This document shows, in pieces, positions 48,784 to 60,571 of a DNA stretch of 64,000 nt. The notes under the pieces were generated by a model that did no database searches, was not told the origin of the DNA, and saw only the letters and a list, made by a program, of their open reading frames with translations. The translations under genes and the position numbers were made by a program. Origin of the DNA: Sclerotinia nivalis (taxonomy: Eukaryota > Ascomycota > Leotiomycetes > Helotiales > Sclerotiniaceae); the NCBI GenBank assembly GCA_029531795.1, contig JAPEIS010000001.1:2542001-2606000 (forward strand), given 5' to 3'. Position 1 is the stretch's first letter; each line of letters begins with the position of its first letter.

Positions 48784-50003
48784 TTAAATGCCCAAGGCAT
48801 CTCGTCTGGATTTGCTTTCGGGGTCCAAGAAAGGCTTTTCCCCAACGCTTACAGCTCTGACACCATATCTCTCACCCTGTCCTTCAAGGTCATCCGTAGC
48901 CGTATGGAAAGTTGAACGATTGTCCCAGATAGCTGTTTTTATCAGTGTTAGCTCAAATAACGTACTAATTGCTGCAAAACTTACCAAGATCATTCTGGTT
49001 CTTCCACTTAAACCGCACCTGCAAATCATGATTGTCCACCAACAACCGTTTAAACCATTCCAACAATGATTGACTTTCCCATTGAGTAACGTCATTAATG
49101 TGGCTAACATGACCTCCAACTGGGAAAACTGATTTCCATCCAGTCACTGGGTTAGTTCTCACTACTGGATGTACGGCTTTCAACTCCTTTCCCACATTTT
49201 CTGGAGCTCCTCTTGGCTTATCGTACAACTCGAATCCGCCTTTCGCCGCAGCTTCAATGAAACCAGGTTGTTGGAATGTCACTGTTAGAGTTTCGAGGAA
49301 TTTCTGATAAGGTTCTGAGATACGGTCATAAATCTCATACCCACTTGCCCACAATGTGTCGCCTCCTGTTTTCGGGAGTACCTCTAGCTTCAAACTGGAA
49401 TAGTCCGCTGGCTTTGGTTCAAAAGATATGTCTGCGTGCCATTTCGACGAATTTGAAAGGCCATTGGCTCGGTCAAATTTCGTGTTGCTGTAGAGTTTCT
49501 TGTTGAGAACCGAGTCGATGGTACTAATTTCTGGGTCTGTCACACGATACCCCTCTCTTTCAGGGTTGAGCAATGGATGAATGTGAAGACCTGATGTGGA
49601 TGGTTTTCCTGAAAGGAGACCGATGCGCTGGACGAGTTCTTTTTGTAAATCAGGAGTGAGATTGTCTTGTGCGCGGAAAAATACCACACCACGCTGAGAT
49701 ACTAAGCTGTTGTCAGTCCTCGCTCACGCGCTATACCATTAGATTTGTTGAGAACTTACTGGTAAGAGCAAGCTCACGCAGGAGCTCGTCCGCATTTGGA
49801 GCTTGTAACCATTCTACCAAATTGACATTTGGAAACTCGCGGCCAATAACAGGAGTAACATCAAAAGACTCAAAGTGATCTAGGGCGCCGGTGCTTTTCA
49901 GCCACTTTTCTTGAGGAGCGACATTTGCCTTGACGTTGTCGTCGCCCCCTTTGGTAGGGATGAGGACTGATGCTGATTGGGCTTCTGTTGCGGAAGGAGC
50001 CAT
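48784..50003 (-). CDS. TauD/TfdA-type Fe(II)/2-oxoglutarate dioxygenase, probable sulfonate dioxygenase
   Basis: Such enzymes hydroxylate sulfonates (taurine, isethionate) to release sulfite. Three exons, 50003-49760, 49701-48985 and 48932-48784, give 369 residues. The start gives MAPSATEAQ; an upstream in-frame ATG ending at 50084 is less likely. The iron facial triad is complete: His170 and Asp172 in WHADISFE, and His330 in STFHTATDD; Arg346 in RYGVRAV should bind 2-oxoglutarate. GVVFFRAQ and TLWASGYEIYDRIS are family blocks, close to yeast Jlp1. Substrate is inferred from family and from the carrier gene next to it. Confidence 0.9.
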
Positions 50004-51504
50004 GATGTATTGCTTGTAGACTTTGTATCGTTTTTTTGTTCTTGATGAGAATTGTGCAGTATTAAAGTCGAGGTCCTTAAGCACAGGGAACTGGAGATCA
50101 TGATGATTTTACAGAGGGATTCGTTCAGTCTATGTATTCGTCTTTTAGATCTGCGGGGTTGTTATCAATTTTGACTGGTATCTCGCAATAATCCCATTTA
50201 TTTACTACCGGCAAGGACGGTATATATGGCGAGATAAAGGTGATGTATGACGGGATATAACAGTCGTATGTCAATAATCTGATCTGAAGCCTAAATTGGG
50301 AGTGCGTGCGGGCCACCTCCATACATGGATTGTAGTGAATTGGAACGGCCAAATGATATCACCAATAGAGTGGGTTGGCAGATAAGAATGCGGGGAAGTA
50401 TTACTGATTATTTTAGATGAGTTCTGTAATGTATTGCTGCAGGTTGTATTTTGTGATGACAGGTCTAAATTGCGTGATACCCAGAAACAATTTGATTGGA
50501 TACTTTGCATCAAGATGTTGAGGACCATCACACTTCAACTGATCAAATAGGTATGGAGGCATGGAGCTTTGAGGCAAAGCAGAATGATCATTGATCCAGG
50601 TACAACTTTGCATTAGCATCTTCTTGGTACTATTCCGCCTCCATACAGCGGATTTATGAATCGGTAAATTGGCTCGGTTTGAAATACTTTTTGAACCCGC
50701 AATTGCTCCAAACTTTCTTATCTGTACAAAAGATTATCCAATAAAAGTATAGAACCATATCCAAACGAAACAAAATACACTGTCATAGCCATACAAATTT
50801 GAGAAGTCTATTGCCAATGGTTGAATACTCGACCAATCGTAACATTGCACAATCTTCGTGCTACAGCCAACAGCTATCCAGACGATAATCATTGAGCTAC
50901 CATTTGTCTCGCATCATTTACATCAATACCATGGAACACATATCTTAAAGACGACTGTGTAGACCAAATTTCTAATTTCGCTGTTCAGTCCCCATTTTCG
51001 CTTATGTACAGGGGTCGGGAGTTTGGAATCTATTGCCTTAGTTCTAGGCTTCACATTTTCTAGAATTGCAAAGCGGTCCATTGTCTAGGCACTATGGTAG
51101 TCACAGACACGGGGAGAGGAGGTCAATGAGCCAAAGTCTTTGATGGCAGAGATCTGGATAATTCCTCAATTGAATCAAGATGGAAGCGACGATTGACTTC
51201 AAGAAAGATGTATCTATTTCCGATTGTAACTCGTTAATCTAGAGTGATTCGCGTATGCGAGCACGCATCAAATCCTAAACTCCTGTTCTCCTGCCTGCTA
51301 ATCCATTTTTGGGGATATCTAAACGCCGTTCCAGTTGTACCAAACCAAAAAACCAAGCCATGTAGTGCCCACCATTCCCACCCCATTTTATACAAAGATC
51401 ATTATGCCGCCTAGTAAGAGGAGAGTCGTTATGTCCTTGAAACTAAGTTGTGAATTCGAGCCAGTTATGAGTCCACCTACCCATGAATCCATTTACCCAT
51501 AGAC
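50004..51504. other. Intergenic, no supported gene
   Basis: 1.5 kb with the dioxygenase promoter and the mdm31 3' region. Short minus-strand frames at 50125-50619 show no family resemblance. Confidence 0.6.
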
Positions 51505-53695
51505 TTAAGCAACATTTCCCGCCATACCCATAAATATTGCCTGAATTGCCATGGAAATCGACCAGAACCCCACCTTTTTCAACCGGCGCATACGTGCCTG
51601 ACTATCTACCACATCTTTCGCAAATGCTTCATATGTCTCTGCGGACATGTCATCCATTAGTCCGCTATCGAAAATGGTCCAGCTACCATCAAAATCGGTA
51701 GCACGTTTCACAATTCGACAATTTATGGGAATGAAGGTCTTCTTCGCGTTGATATAGGCGACAATGGGACGAATAAGGGCTTGGTTAACGTAGGAGAGGT
51801 CCCGGGTGAAAAGGGGCACGGCTGCCTTTACGTCATTGAGATGGATGCGAAGATCCATGACAATGTAGCGTTTGTCGTCGTCGTGAGAGGATTTCTCTGC
51901 CAAAGCGTCGAGCTCAGCAGGTGTACCTGGTTCCTCGGTCCGTGTATTATTCTCGAGAATATGAAAATATCGATTGGAAGTTACAGCTTCTTCCATGCGA
52001 TCGTAAAAGTCGGACATCACCTTGGCGATGCTCTCATCTGCTTCAGTTGGAAGCATGACGTCGGCAACAATGTCAACATTTCCTTCGTGAATCCAACCAA
52101 ACGGCCCTTCCACGCCTCGATTTAAATGGTCAATTTTGAGGCCATCTATGCGGAGGCGACTTTGCTTCTTCCAAGGGTTCGACCCGTCATTTTCGGAAGA
52201 TTCGAGAGCGTGTGAGCCAGCAAATCCGTGGATTTGTCGAGGGTGAATTGTGAAAAGAGATCCATCAAAAGCTCCAGACATATTGCTTGCCGATAGAAAA
52301 TCATAAAATAACCATTGTTTCCGCAGCTGAGGAAGGTCGCATGAGAAAATGCTCACAGAAAAGGGTCGGAAGCCGTTGGGCTGATGTATGGTAACCAAGA
52401 GATCCTCCAACTTGAAAGAGTCGATCTCAAAATCACCAGGGCTATGCTCGTGCCGAAATGATTTCGGATCAATGTATTCGTCGCCCCAATGTACCGAAGT
52501 TCTGTCAATTACACCTCGAACACCCTTGATCTCTACATCCCTAAGAAGACCCTTACCATTCCACCATTTGACAAATGATAAAGTGACATTAACTGTATCA
52601 AGAGTGACGTCAAACTGGGTGTAGTTTGTATCCTCCTCTTCCTCTTTTTTGCCCTCTACTTCTACCTGCCGTTGAGAGGCCGCTGCTGCTGCTGCATTCA
52701 AAGATGAACCTTTGCTAAATTTGGTTTTCCCTTGTCCTGGTCTCCTTGAGACAAACACATTCCGGAATGTAATTACTCCATCTTTCCATCGCGGCACGAT
52801 AGCAGATTCGAAAACGACCTTAATACCTGCCGAATGTGTGAGATAATCACCAACCCACCTTGCCAATGTTTCTAATATACAGTCAGTTACCGTGGAGACT
52901 CTCATGTGCTCTATAGTTCTTACCTTGAGCGACAACAGTATTTATAGATAGAATGATAAGAGAGAAGAAAGTTGTAGTCCCAATGAAAATCCAGGCAATA
53001 TTCCCCAGGACAAACCATGAAACAAAAGCACTCCAATCATCTACATTCCAGGGTCGTCCACCTCTAATTGTGAACCACTTGAATCGAACCTTCAGCCGAG
53101 ACCAAAATCCCGTTGCTGCAGCGAGCAGTTCTTCTCTCGTCGGCCGATGCGGCATCTTTGGCATGTGAGGAAGATTGTACTTGCTCGAGGCAGAGTGTGA
53201 GATATTGGCATCCGTGACCGTCTCCTTCGATGGCGGGGTAGTTTGTGAAGGTTTGTGGGTCCCTTGAGGCGTCCCCCGACCATTTGACAAATTTGATGCA
53301 GAACTTTTATTTCTTCTCGCATAACCTCTCTCCCTTCGCCGAGTACTTGAATGGATCTCACGTCGCCATGTGTATTGGAAATACGATATCAACGGTGGTC
53401 GTCGTGGTGATGATGATGCTGAGTATAAGGTCTTCTCCACTGTACTTGTACATGATGCTATCGAGGGTGCTGCAGAGGTACCTGAGCTCAGGTCAAGGAA
53501 GAAAACCCCGCCATAAGCAAAACTCTTTCGAACTTGAGACTTTGGAGGTGAACCATAACCACGACGGGCAGTATTTGAAAAAATCGAATTAGATATGAAA
53601 GGTCGGATAGGTTCTTTGCATGTCTTTGTTGCAGCGAATGAAATTGCATGATCCCAAAATTGGGACCATAACCTAGGTTTTATGTTCATCGACAT
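51505..53695 (-). CDS. mdm31: Mdm31/Mdm32 family mitochondrial inner-membrane protein
   Basis: Needed in yeast for mitochondrial shape, inheritance and lipid homeostasis. Two exons, 53695-52924 and 52871-51505 (52-nt intron), give 712 residues. The N-terminus from MSMNIKPRLWSQFW is basic and suits a matrix-targeting signal. A first transmembrane helix is SWFVLGNIAWIFIGTTTFFS. The family body includes VVFESAIVPRWKDGVITFRN, VTLDTVNVTLSFVKWWNGKG, GVRGVIDRTSVHW, and a second helix near the end (VGFWSISMAIQAIFMGMAG). The frame is open 65 codons further upstream to an ATG ending at 53890; that extension is not family-like. Divergent from pno1. Confidence 0.9.
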
Positions 53696-54046
53696 AACCT
53701 CCAGTTCATCCTGAAAGATTGCAAGACTGTTGAAGTCGTTGTTCTTCTTTAATATCTTTGGAATGAAAATCAAAATGAAGGCACGCAAGAGAATTAAATG
53801 ATGATGGGCTTTTTCCGAATGCGCATTTTTGGAATTTTTGGCACTAATGAAGACACTAGTGATCTTATCAGTAAATTCTATCGTATCCATTTCCCCACCA
53901 AATATTTTTTTCCAATTTGATCAAGCCGACTACGAACATTAAAGTCGAACTTAAAAAAAAACAGACCCTCAAATTTTCAACTGCACAACAAATATTTTTT
54001 TTGAGAATATTATCGAGTTCTACCATATACAATTTGAAAATAGAAA
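53696..54046. promoter_or_regulatory. Divergent promoter region between mdm31 and pno1
   Basis: 351 bp between start codons, AT-rich with A and T runs at about 53948-54002. Both genes are presumably expressed constitutively from it. No factor site was identified. Confidence 0.5.
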
Positions 54047-54941
54047 ATGCCTGCACCAACAGCTTTGTTGAGGAAACCAGAAGAGCTCGCTGAAGCTACT
54101 AGTGTACCATTGCCAAATCAAAGTAATTGAATTCATGACCTTGTCACTGCAATCATGGGAATAGTAGCTAATATAAATTCAGACCAAGACGATGAGTTTC
54201 TATTAGATGCACCAGAAGTTACCTCGGCGGACTTGGATACCGTCTTGCCTCCAGCCGCAGACGACAGTGAGATGCACATTGATGAAGAAGGACGACCTCG
54301 ATTTGCACCAGCCAAGAATATTGTACGACTCGCGATCTATACAGCCCCCAGAGCATGCGCATGCGATTCTAACAAAACAATAGGACCCAGCGACTCGAGT
54401 AGAAACCCGCAAAGTTCCCATTCCTCCACATCGCATGACCCCCCTCAAAGCCTCCTGGCCCAAGATCTACCCTCCTCTTGTCGAGCATCTCAAACTTCAA
54501 GTCCGCATGAACATCAAAAACAAAGCTGTTGAACTCCGTACCTCTAAACACACTACCGATACCGGATCCTTGCAAAAGGGTGAAGATTTCGTAAAGGCGT
54601 TTTCGCTAGGTTTCGACGTCGATGATGCTATTGCATTATTGCGACTTGACGACCTTTACATCCAGACTTTTGAAATTAAGGATGTGAAGACTTTACAAGG
54701 CGAGCACTTGGGAAGAGCCATTGGCCGTATCGCAGGCAAGGACGGAAAGACCAAATTTGCAATTGAGAATGCGAGTCGGACAAGAGTGGTTCTTGCAGAT
54801 AGTAAAATCCATATTTTGGGAGGCTTCAAGAATATTCATATTGCGAGAGAGGCAATTGTCAGTCTGATTTTGGGAAGTCCACCTGGAAAAGTTTATGGCA
54901 ATTTGAGAACCGTGGCGAGTAGAATGAAGGAGAGATTTTAA
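54047..54941 (+). CDS. pno1: Pno1/Dim2, KH-domain 40S ribosome assembly factor
   Basis: Pno1 (Dim2) binds the 3' end region of pre-18S rRNA and works with Nob1 and Dim1 in the nucleolus and cytoplasm. Three exons, 54047-54122, 54183-54322 and 54384-54941, encode 257 residues. An acidic N-terminal third precedes KVPIPPHRMTPLKASWPKIY, NIKNKAVELRTS, then the second KH domain: HLGRAIGRIAGKDGKTKFAI with the GxxG loop, ENASRTRVVLADSKIHILGG, and the very conserved tail SLILGSPPGKVYGNLRTVAS. Length is close to yeast Pno1 (274). Confidence 0.95.
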
Positions 54942-56559
54942 AAGTTGGACTGCAAGATCTAAACTTACGACGTGGAAATGCATTTGCTAGGCGTAGTGGT
55001 GGTGTTCGGGGAAGGGAATATACTGGGAAAAGCATCGTTTTGGCATCAACGAATGCATCATATGTTATCATTTGAGGTCATGTGGATCAAGAGAGGTTCT
55101 TCAGTATTCACGAAATATCAGAGCTTAATTGGAACATTTTGTCCATAGGAAATACACGTGTACAATCTCAAATAAGCGAGCATCTGAGGTTCTAAAATTC
55201 AGCTAGAAAAACTACTACCTATATCATTTTTTCTTACTGTCCGACTGTCCCATATATTTTGAAGATATAAGAGTAATTTTTTTAAGTAGAGGAGCAATAT
55301 TCATACCAGAAACCCTTCCAATATCCCATGCCAATACAAAATACTGTAAGTGTCTAAACCTTTGGCCTTCAAAAACTTTGGGGAATTAAAAACTAATCCC
55401 CCTTGAAAGTCTCCATGTTTGGCGCCAGTGATCTTAATCCCAATACAGGTACCTCTATTGAAAGCTTTGGTATAAGTACCACCCGTAAACTTTGCAGTTA
55501 ATCGTGTGGCTAAATCGATTTTCTGCCTCTTATCATTGCATGATCTACATGGACGGGCCACTTGAGTATGTTCTGATCTCAGCTCAGTAGGTAACTCTAG
55601 GTTTAGAACATTTCTGATCAGTGAACGATGATCAGGATTCATTCTCGGAGCAGCACAAACCTTTCTTATTTATATGAGCGAGTTTAAATATAGAATATAG
55701 ATAACAACTCATGACTTCGCGGTACATCTGCATGCTCTGCCATGTTTTTGTGGACCACATTCGTTTTAATGGATCCTATTTATGCAGGATCCCATGCAGG
55801 GATTCCTGAGTATCACATCAAGCATCATACTTTCCGTAATGCAGAGTAGCAGAGTAGCAGAGTAAGATGAGTTATTATATATCTACTGTACGGAGTACTT
55901 GGTATCTGTATATTGAGCCCTGTATCTTAAAGTTCGAGGAAATCTTGCAAATCATTTGATAACCAGTTCTTGGTAATTTCAAATACCATGTAGTTGACGG
56001 TTCGATCGAGGTTATGTTTTAGAGACACCAGAGGAAAAGTAATAAAGAGGTATCTATACCTACTAGGTAGTACTCCCTTCCGTTGGCGATATGGCTAGAT
56101 ACCCTTGGAAAAAGTAATCATCAACAACCACTCGAACTTTTATTTGTCTCGTGCTGCATAAAGAAGTATAATTGATCATCAGATTTCCCAACATATATTT
56201 TAAAAGGAGGTTTCGAGTCCGTCCATCTGAAAGAGTAACACGCTTCCGAAAAGCCCGCTGCCCGGACCAGAAAAAAAAACATGCCCCTGTTGAAGCATCT
56301 CCTTGTCATCTATTTTGTCTCTGTATCATGATTCTTTGCCATACCTTATCTATCGTGCACCAATATCAACTTATTACGCAGCAGCCAATGACTAAAGATT
56401 TCTAAAAAGGCTTTTCGACCTTTTCCAAGGACGCTTATTTATCAACAAATAAGCTTCCATTCGCCAACAACGACACGGCGCCGTGACTTGTAGAGTTTGG
56501 ATGTCCCAACTCAGGGCCTCTTGTATACACAGCAGACGGAGTGGTGAAAGGTGACTGGT
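54942..56559. other. Intergenic, one doubtful minus-strand frame
   Basis: 1.6 kb without a recognised gene apart from the doubtful frame listed at 55301-55642. The sequence is AT-rich around 55180-55280. Confidence 0.55.
55301..55642 (-). CDS. Doubtful hypothetical protein, 113 residues
   Basis: An ATG-started frame with mixed composition, a CRSC pair (PCRSCNDKRQK) and no low complexity: GTCIGIKITGAKHGDFQGGL and FNSPKFLKAKGLDTYS. No family is recognised, and no signal peptide or membrane segment is visible. It could be a fragment of a decayed gene or chance. Confidence 0.25.
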   Translation of the reverse strand: MNPDHRSLIRNVLNLELPTELRSEHTQVARPCRSCNDKRQKIDLATRLTAKFTGGTYTKAFNRGTCIGIKITGAKHGDFQGGLVFNSPKFLKAKGLDTYSILYWHGILEGFLV

Positions 56560-59271
56560 ATGCAGGCAGCAAGGCTCAAGGCTGAATCGCAGGGCCGGAA
56601 AGCTAAGGTAGGCATTGATGGGGTGTTGGGGTGTTGGGTTGGCGCAAGGATGGTTTTCTGGAAATGGATGTGAGGGGCTAATACATTCAAGTCACAGCTT
56701 GCCAATTCATATCATGAGTTATTGGAGTACGTACCTGCTTGTGCAAACAAGGTTGAACAAATACTGACAATGGCGCTTGTGCAGAGAGTTCTCGTCGAAA
56801 GACCTTCGTTCAGTAGGCAATTATACTTTAGGGAGGCTGATTGGGAAAGGGTCATTCGGGAAGGTCTATTTGGCTTCGCACAAACTGTTACATAGCTCTA
56901 AAGTATGTGCCAAAGATGGGATTTAAATTCGCAGAATATCAGCTAATCTGCCGGTTTGATCTAGGTTGTACTCAAGTCTGCCAAAAAGGATGACTCGAAT
57001 CTGGCTCGAGAAATACATCATCACCGACAATTCCTACATCCTCACATTGCTCGCTTATACGAAGTAATTGTCACCGAAAACTTGGTATGGCTTGTGCTAG
57101 AGTACTGTCCTGGTAAGTGGTATGCATAGGCAGAAGGAGGTTAGGCTAATGATGGTGTAGGCGACGAATTATATAATTATCTACTGAAGAATGGGCCATT
57201 ATCGGTCGAAAAGGTCCAAAAGATCTTCACTCAATTAGTTGGTGCCGTTGCATACGTTCACAATTCGTCCTGCGTTCACCGAGATTTAAAATTAGAGAAT
57301 ATCCTTCTGGACAAACACGAAAATGTTAAGCTTGTGGATTTTGGGTTCACTCGTGAATATGAGGGCAAGGCGAGTTATCTGCAAACTTTTTGTGGCACAA
57401 TATGTTACAGTGCTCCAGAAATGTTGAAGGGAGAAAAGTATGCCGGAGAAAAGGTTGATGTTTGGAGTCTAGGCGTCATTCTATACGCTTTGCTATGCGG
57501 CGAGCTACCATTCGACGACGACGACGATAATGTAACAAGGACCAGGATTTTGACCACAGAACCAAAATGGCCGGATCACCTCACAGCCGACGCGCGAAAT
57601 TTGTTGGGCATTCTATTGTCAAAAAGGCCTTTGATACGACCTGCCTTGTCTGATATTCTCACTCATCCTTTTCTTGCTGAGCATGCGCCACAACAGCAAG
57701 CCATTTTGAAACTACAGAGAGCGGCACCGTTCACCACGACGTTAGAAAAAGAAACCTTGGAACGGATGCGAAGTGCTGGTGTAGATATCGACCAGGTTAT
57801 TGAAAATGTACTAGCTCAGCGATGCGATGCTTTAGCAGGTTGGTGGGCTCTTCTGCTCGAAAAGGAAGAAAGAAAGCAGATTCGAAAGGAACGAAAACGC
57901 AAGGAACGAGAGGCGGAGATCCGATCCTCAAGAAGACTAAGTGCTGCGAGTAGCCGCTTGGAAAAAATGACGCCTATTTTAACAGGAGTCGATGAAGAAG
58001 GGCAGCCACTAAGGATTAGCGATCCACCTAGGAGTAGAGGAAGGAAGGAAAGGCGAAGTGCCCATTATCCGGATCTGATCCTGACCGATTTACCTGGATT
58101 ACCCGAACACTCGCAGTTCTCCTCACCTGATGTTCAAACGCCTCCTCCGCCACTTGAAAAAGACTCCACTCGCTCTGCAAGCTCATCTCGACATCGGCGC
58201 CCAATTCCCCCTCCAAAAGAAGGCACTCTGCGGAGTGCCCGGTCACGTGGAAGCACATTGCAGCTGGTTACTTCTAATCATGATTTTCTACACCCCAGTA
58301 CTAATGGCATTGCCAAACCTCCCCAGCAACGTCGCAAGCACCAGCATGCTTTCATTAATCAATTGGCACATTGGAAGCACTGGCTTCTGGACTCTGCCAG
58401 GCGTGCCAGGTCACCTGGAAAGAAGACAAAAGCTAGTCGCTCAACACCAGATCTCCGCGAGAAGGCTGCTGACGACTCAACCAGTCCGAAAGACCCTAGT
58501 CCGCGACCAGTCACCTCAAAGTCACCTACGATGACACGTGCCCCGCTACCACAACTAGGCGGGCAGCCCCCTCTTGCAAGAATGCATGCAACGCCAAGCA
58601 CCAAACGGCATTCGTTATCTCCCTCTCCCGTGACTCCTCGCTCAACTTTCCAACGTCGGCCAAGTAGTGGTTTGCGAGGAAGAAAATCCACATCATCTTC
58701 CGTTTCGTCTGTACGTAGCATAATGCATCAACACACACATTCAAAGGCTTCGTCAACTTCGTCTAATGGATCTGGCTCAAAGATATCGCTACCTACTCGT
58801 AGCCCTCATCACTCCGTCAAAGTCCTCCCCGCAACCCCAACCCTTGGCTCATTCCCTTCCAACATTCGTGTCGTTCGACAAACTCCGCTATCGAGCTTTA
58901 ACGAAGGTGTTTCATGGGGTGGTAGCAATAGTGCATTCGGTGCCCCCCTTGTCTTCGCGAAACGGAAAAAGAATCTATTCAAGGGGCCTGCACTCAACAC
59001 TAGCTCACCCATCGCATCAAGCAGCGGGCACGGCCACGGACACGCAAGAACAGGCTCGCATAGTCGAAGCGCCAGTATAGCAGGCAGAAGAAGCGGCGAA
59101 ATTATCGAGGAAGAAGATGAAGAGGAAATCGAAGAAGTTGATGTCTTTACTCCCGTAGTCGGCCCGGCTGAAACAGAAGAAATGGTCTTTACCCCAGGTG
59201 ATATGTTGAGACTCGATGATACAATTGAGGAGTCAGATAGAGAGAAGACGCCTACTAATGGAGCTGTATAG
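56560..59271 (+). CDS. Ser/Thr protein kinase, SNF1/CAMK-like (YPL150W-type)
   Basis: Five exons (56560-56607, 56698-56726, 56785-56902, 56965-57112, 57161-59271) encode 817 residues. The kinase domain starts after a short N-terminus: GRLIGKGSFGKVY (42-54), VVLKSAKKDD (VAIK lysine), EYCPGDELYNYL hinge, CVHRDLKLEN catalytic loop, DFGFTREYEG, FCGTICYSAPEML activation segment, and DVWSLGVILYALLCGELPFD. All catalytic residues are intact. The long C-terminal tail is basic, Ser/Pro/Arg-rich and disordered, ending in an acidic EEEDEEEIEEVD stretch. Closest remembered family is the little-studied yeast YPL150W kinase; substrates are unknown. The two tiny 5' exons are supported by in-frame joining. 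Confidence 0.9.
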
Positions 59272-60571
59272 AAGAAGATTGGAGCGAGAATGTTTTTGGT
59301 TAAGGGGTTAAGGGTGTATTGTCTTTTGGGGATGGATTGGTTGGAGCGTGATTTGATGCGATGTGATATGCATGTACAGATAGTGTACATATTCTCTTGT
59401 ACAATTTGTTTTTAAAGTTGATTTTCCTCGCACATCATACATCACACATCATAGATGGCGAGCAACAAATAGCGCTTATGGATGGATGGACGGACGGAAT
59501 GCATTGGTCGATTTATTACATAGAAGCGTTGCTTTAATTATTTCCAGCACTTTTTTCTTCTCTTCTTCGCATACTCACATACTTTATTATCGTCATTTAT
59601 TTTTAACTTCTTGTGTTTACTTCACAATGTCTCTACACGCTTTAGTATTTGTTTCTTTTGTCTTCTTCTTTTCGCTTGGTGTTCGTTTTTTTCCCCCAAG
59701 TAGCAAGCTTTTGATACCAATATTTATGTATAGTGGAGAGGAGAGAGGAGGGCAGGGGAGGGCAGGAGTATGGAGGGGGGAGGAGAGAGGAGAGGAGATA
59801 ATAGAGCAAGATTGCAGCGAGATGGAAGGAAGAAGCGAGATAAGATGTTGTATGATGGGGAAAGAAATAAAGATAAAGCGGAGGGAATTTGTAGATGCGG
59901 AAGAACGAGGGGTGAAGGGTGAGGCGTGAGGCGTGATGGGTGAGGTATGGATGGAGACTAGGAAAAGAAAAAGTTTATATATATATATAATATAATAATC
60001 ATAATATATTCTCATTTTTTATTGTTTAAACTCGAAAATAACGATCAGCTTTTTAATCTAACTATTATCTTGAAAGCAAACTCTAATTATCTAGGGTTAA
60101 GTTATTTTCTTACTAGAACTAAAAATGTTCTGGGTATTACGGTACAGAAAGGACCTTTGGTAATACGATGATATTCTACAAGGAAGGAAGTAGGTGCTAG
60201 GAAGAGCACCGACTATATAGAGGAGGAGGGATGCTTGAGGTATCCTAGTAGACTAACTAGGAACGGTTGGTGAACCCGTGACACTGGGTTAGCACCTTCT
60301 TTCCTAAGCGATCAGCTTATTATCCTTCGAACCATGACACATATAAAATGCACTCTCTCTCCTTCACAACTCATCAACATTTCACAACTCATCAACATTG
60401 TCGATCAGCATCATGTCGAATCAAAATTTTGTGTTATATTTTTCTTCACTACAGTACCATCAATCTCATCAACACCACCCTTTTCTCTGTTAGGTATATA
60501 CACTTTCTACTTGATGTCGGTGGTCCTGGCCTTGTGTATATTTGACTAATCTATATCTTATGCAGTTCATT
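59272..60571. other. Intergenic, purine-rich and AT-rich
   Basis: Positions 59730-59945 are strongly purine-rich on the + strand (GGAGAG/GGGAGG runs). AT repeats lie near 59972-60006. Near 60362-60398 an 18-nt string (TTCACAACTCATCAACAT) is tandemly duplicated. A possible LTR fragment is listed separately. Confidence 0.6.
60126..60283 (-). mobile_element. Possible solo LTR fragment
   Basis: On the minus strand the segment starts TGTCACGGG, as the LTR at 60949 does, contains a CTATATAG TATA-like box, and ends CCCAGAACA, giving TG...CA ends. Flanks are CCCAG and TTTTT, so no target-site duplication supports it. Shared strings with the LTR at 61894 (ACTATATAGAGG on the + strand) suggest common origin. 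Confidence 0.4.

Noticed and set aside
5054..50003. A sulfur-metabolism gene cluster (PAPS reductase, sulfatase relic, sulfonate dioxygenase)
   Set aside because: The members lie 5-30 kb apart with many unrelated genes between; only the adjacent carrier-dioxygenase pair is kept as a finding.
58130..58534. Alternative frames inside the kinase tail
   Set aside because: They are shadows of the Ser/Pro/Arg-rich kinase tail in other frames.
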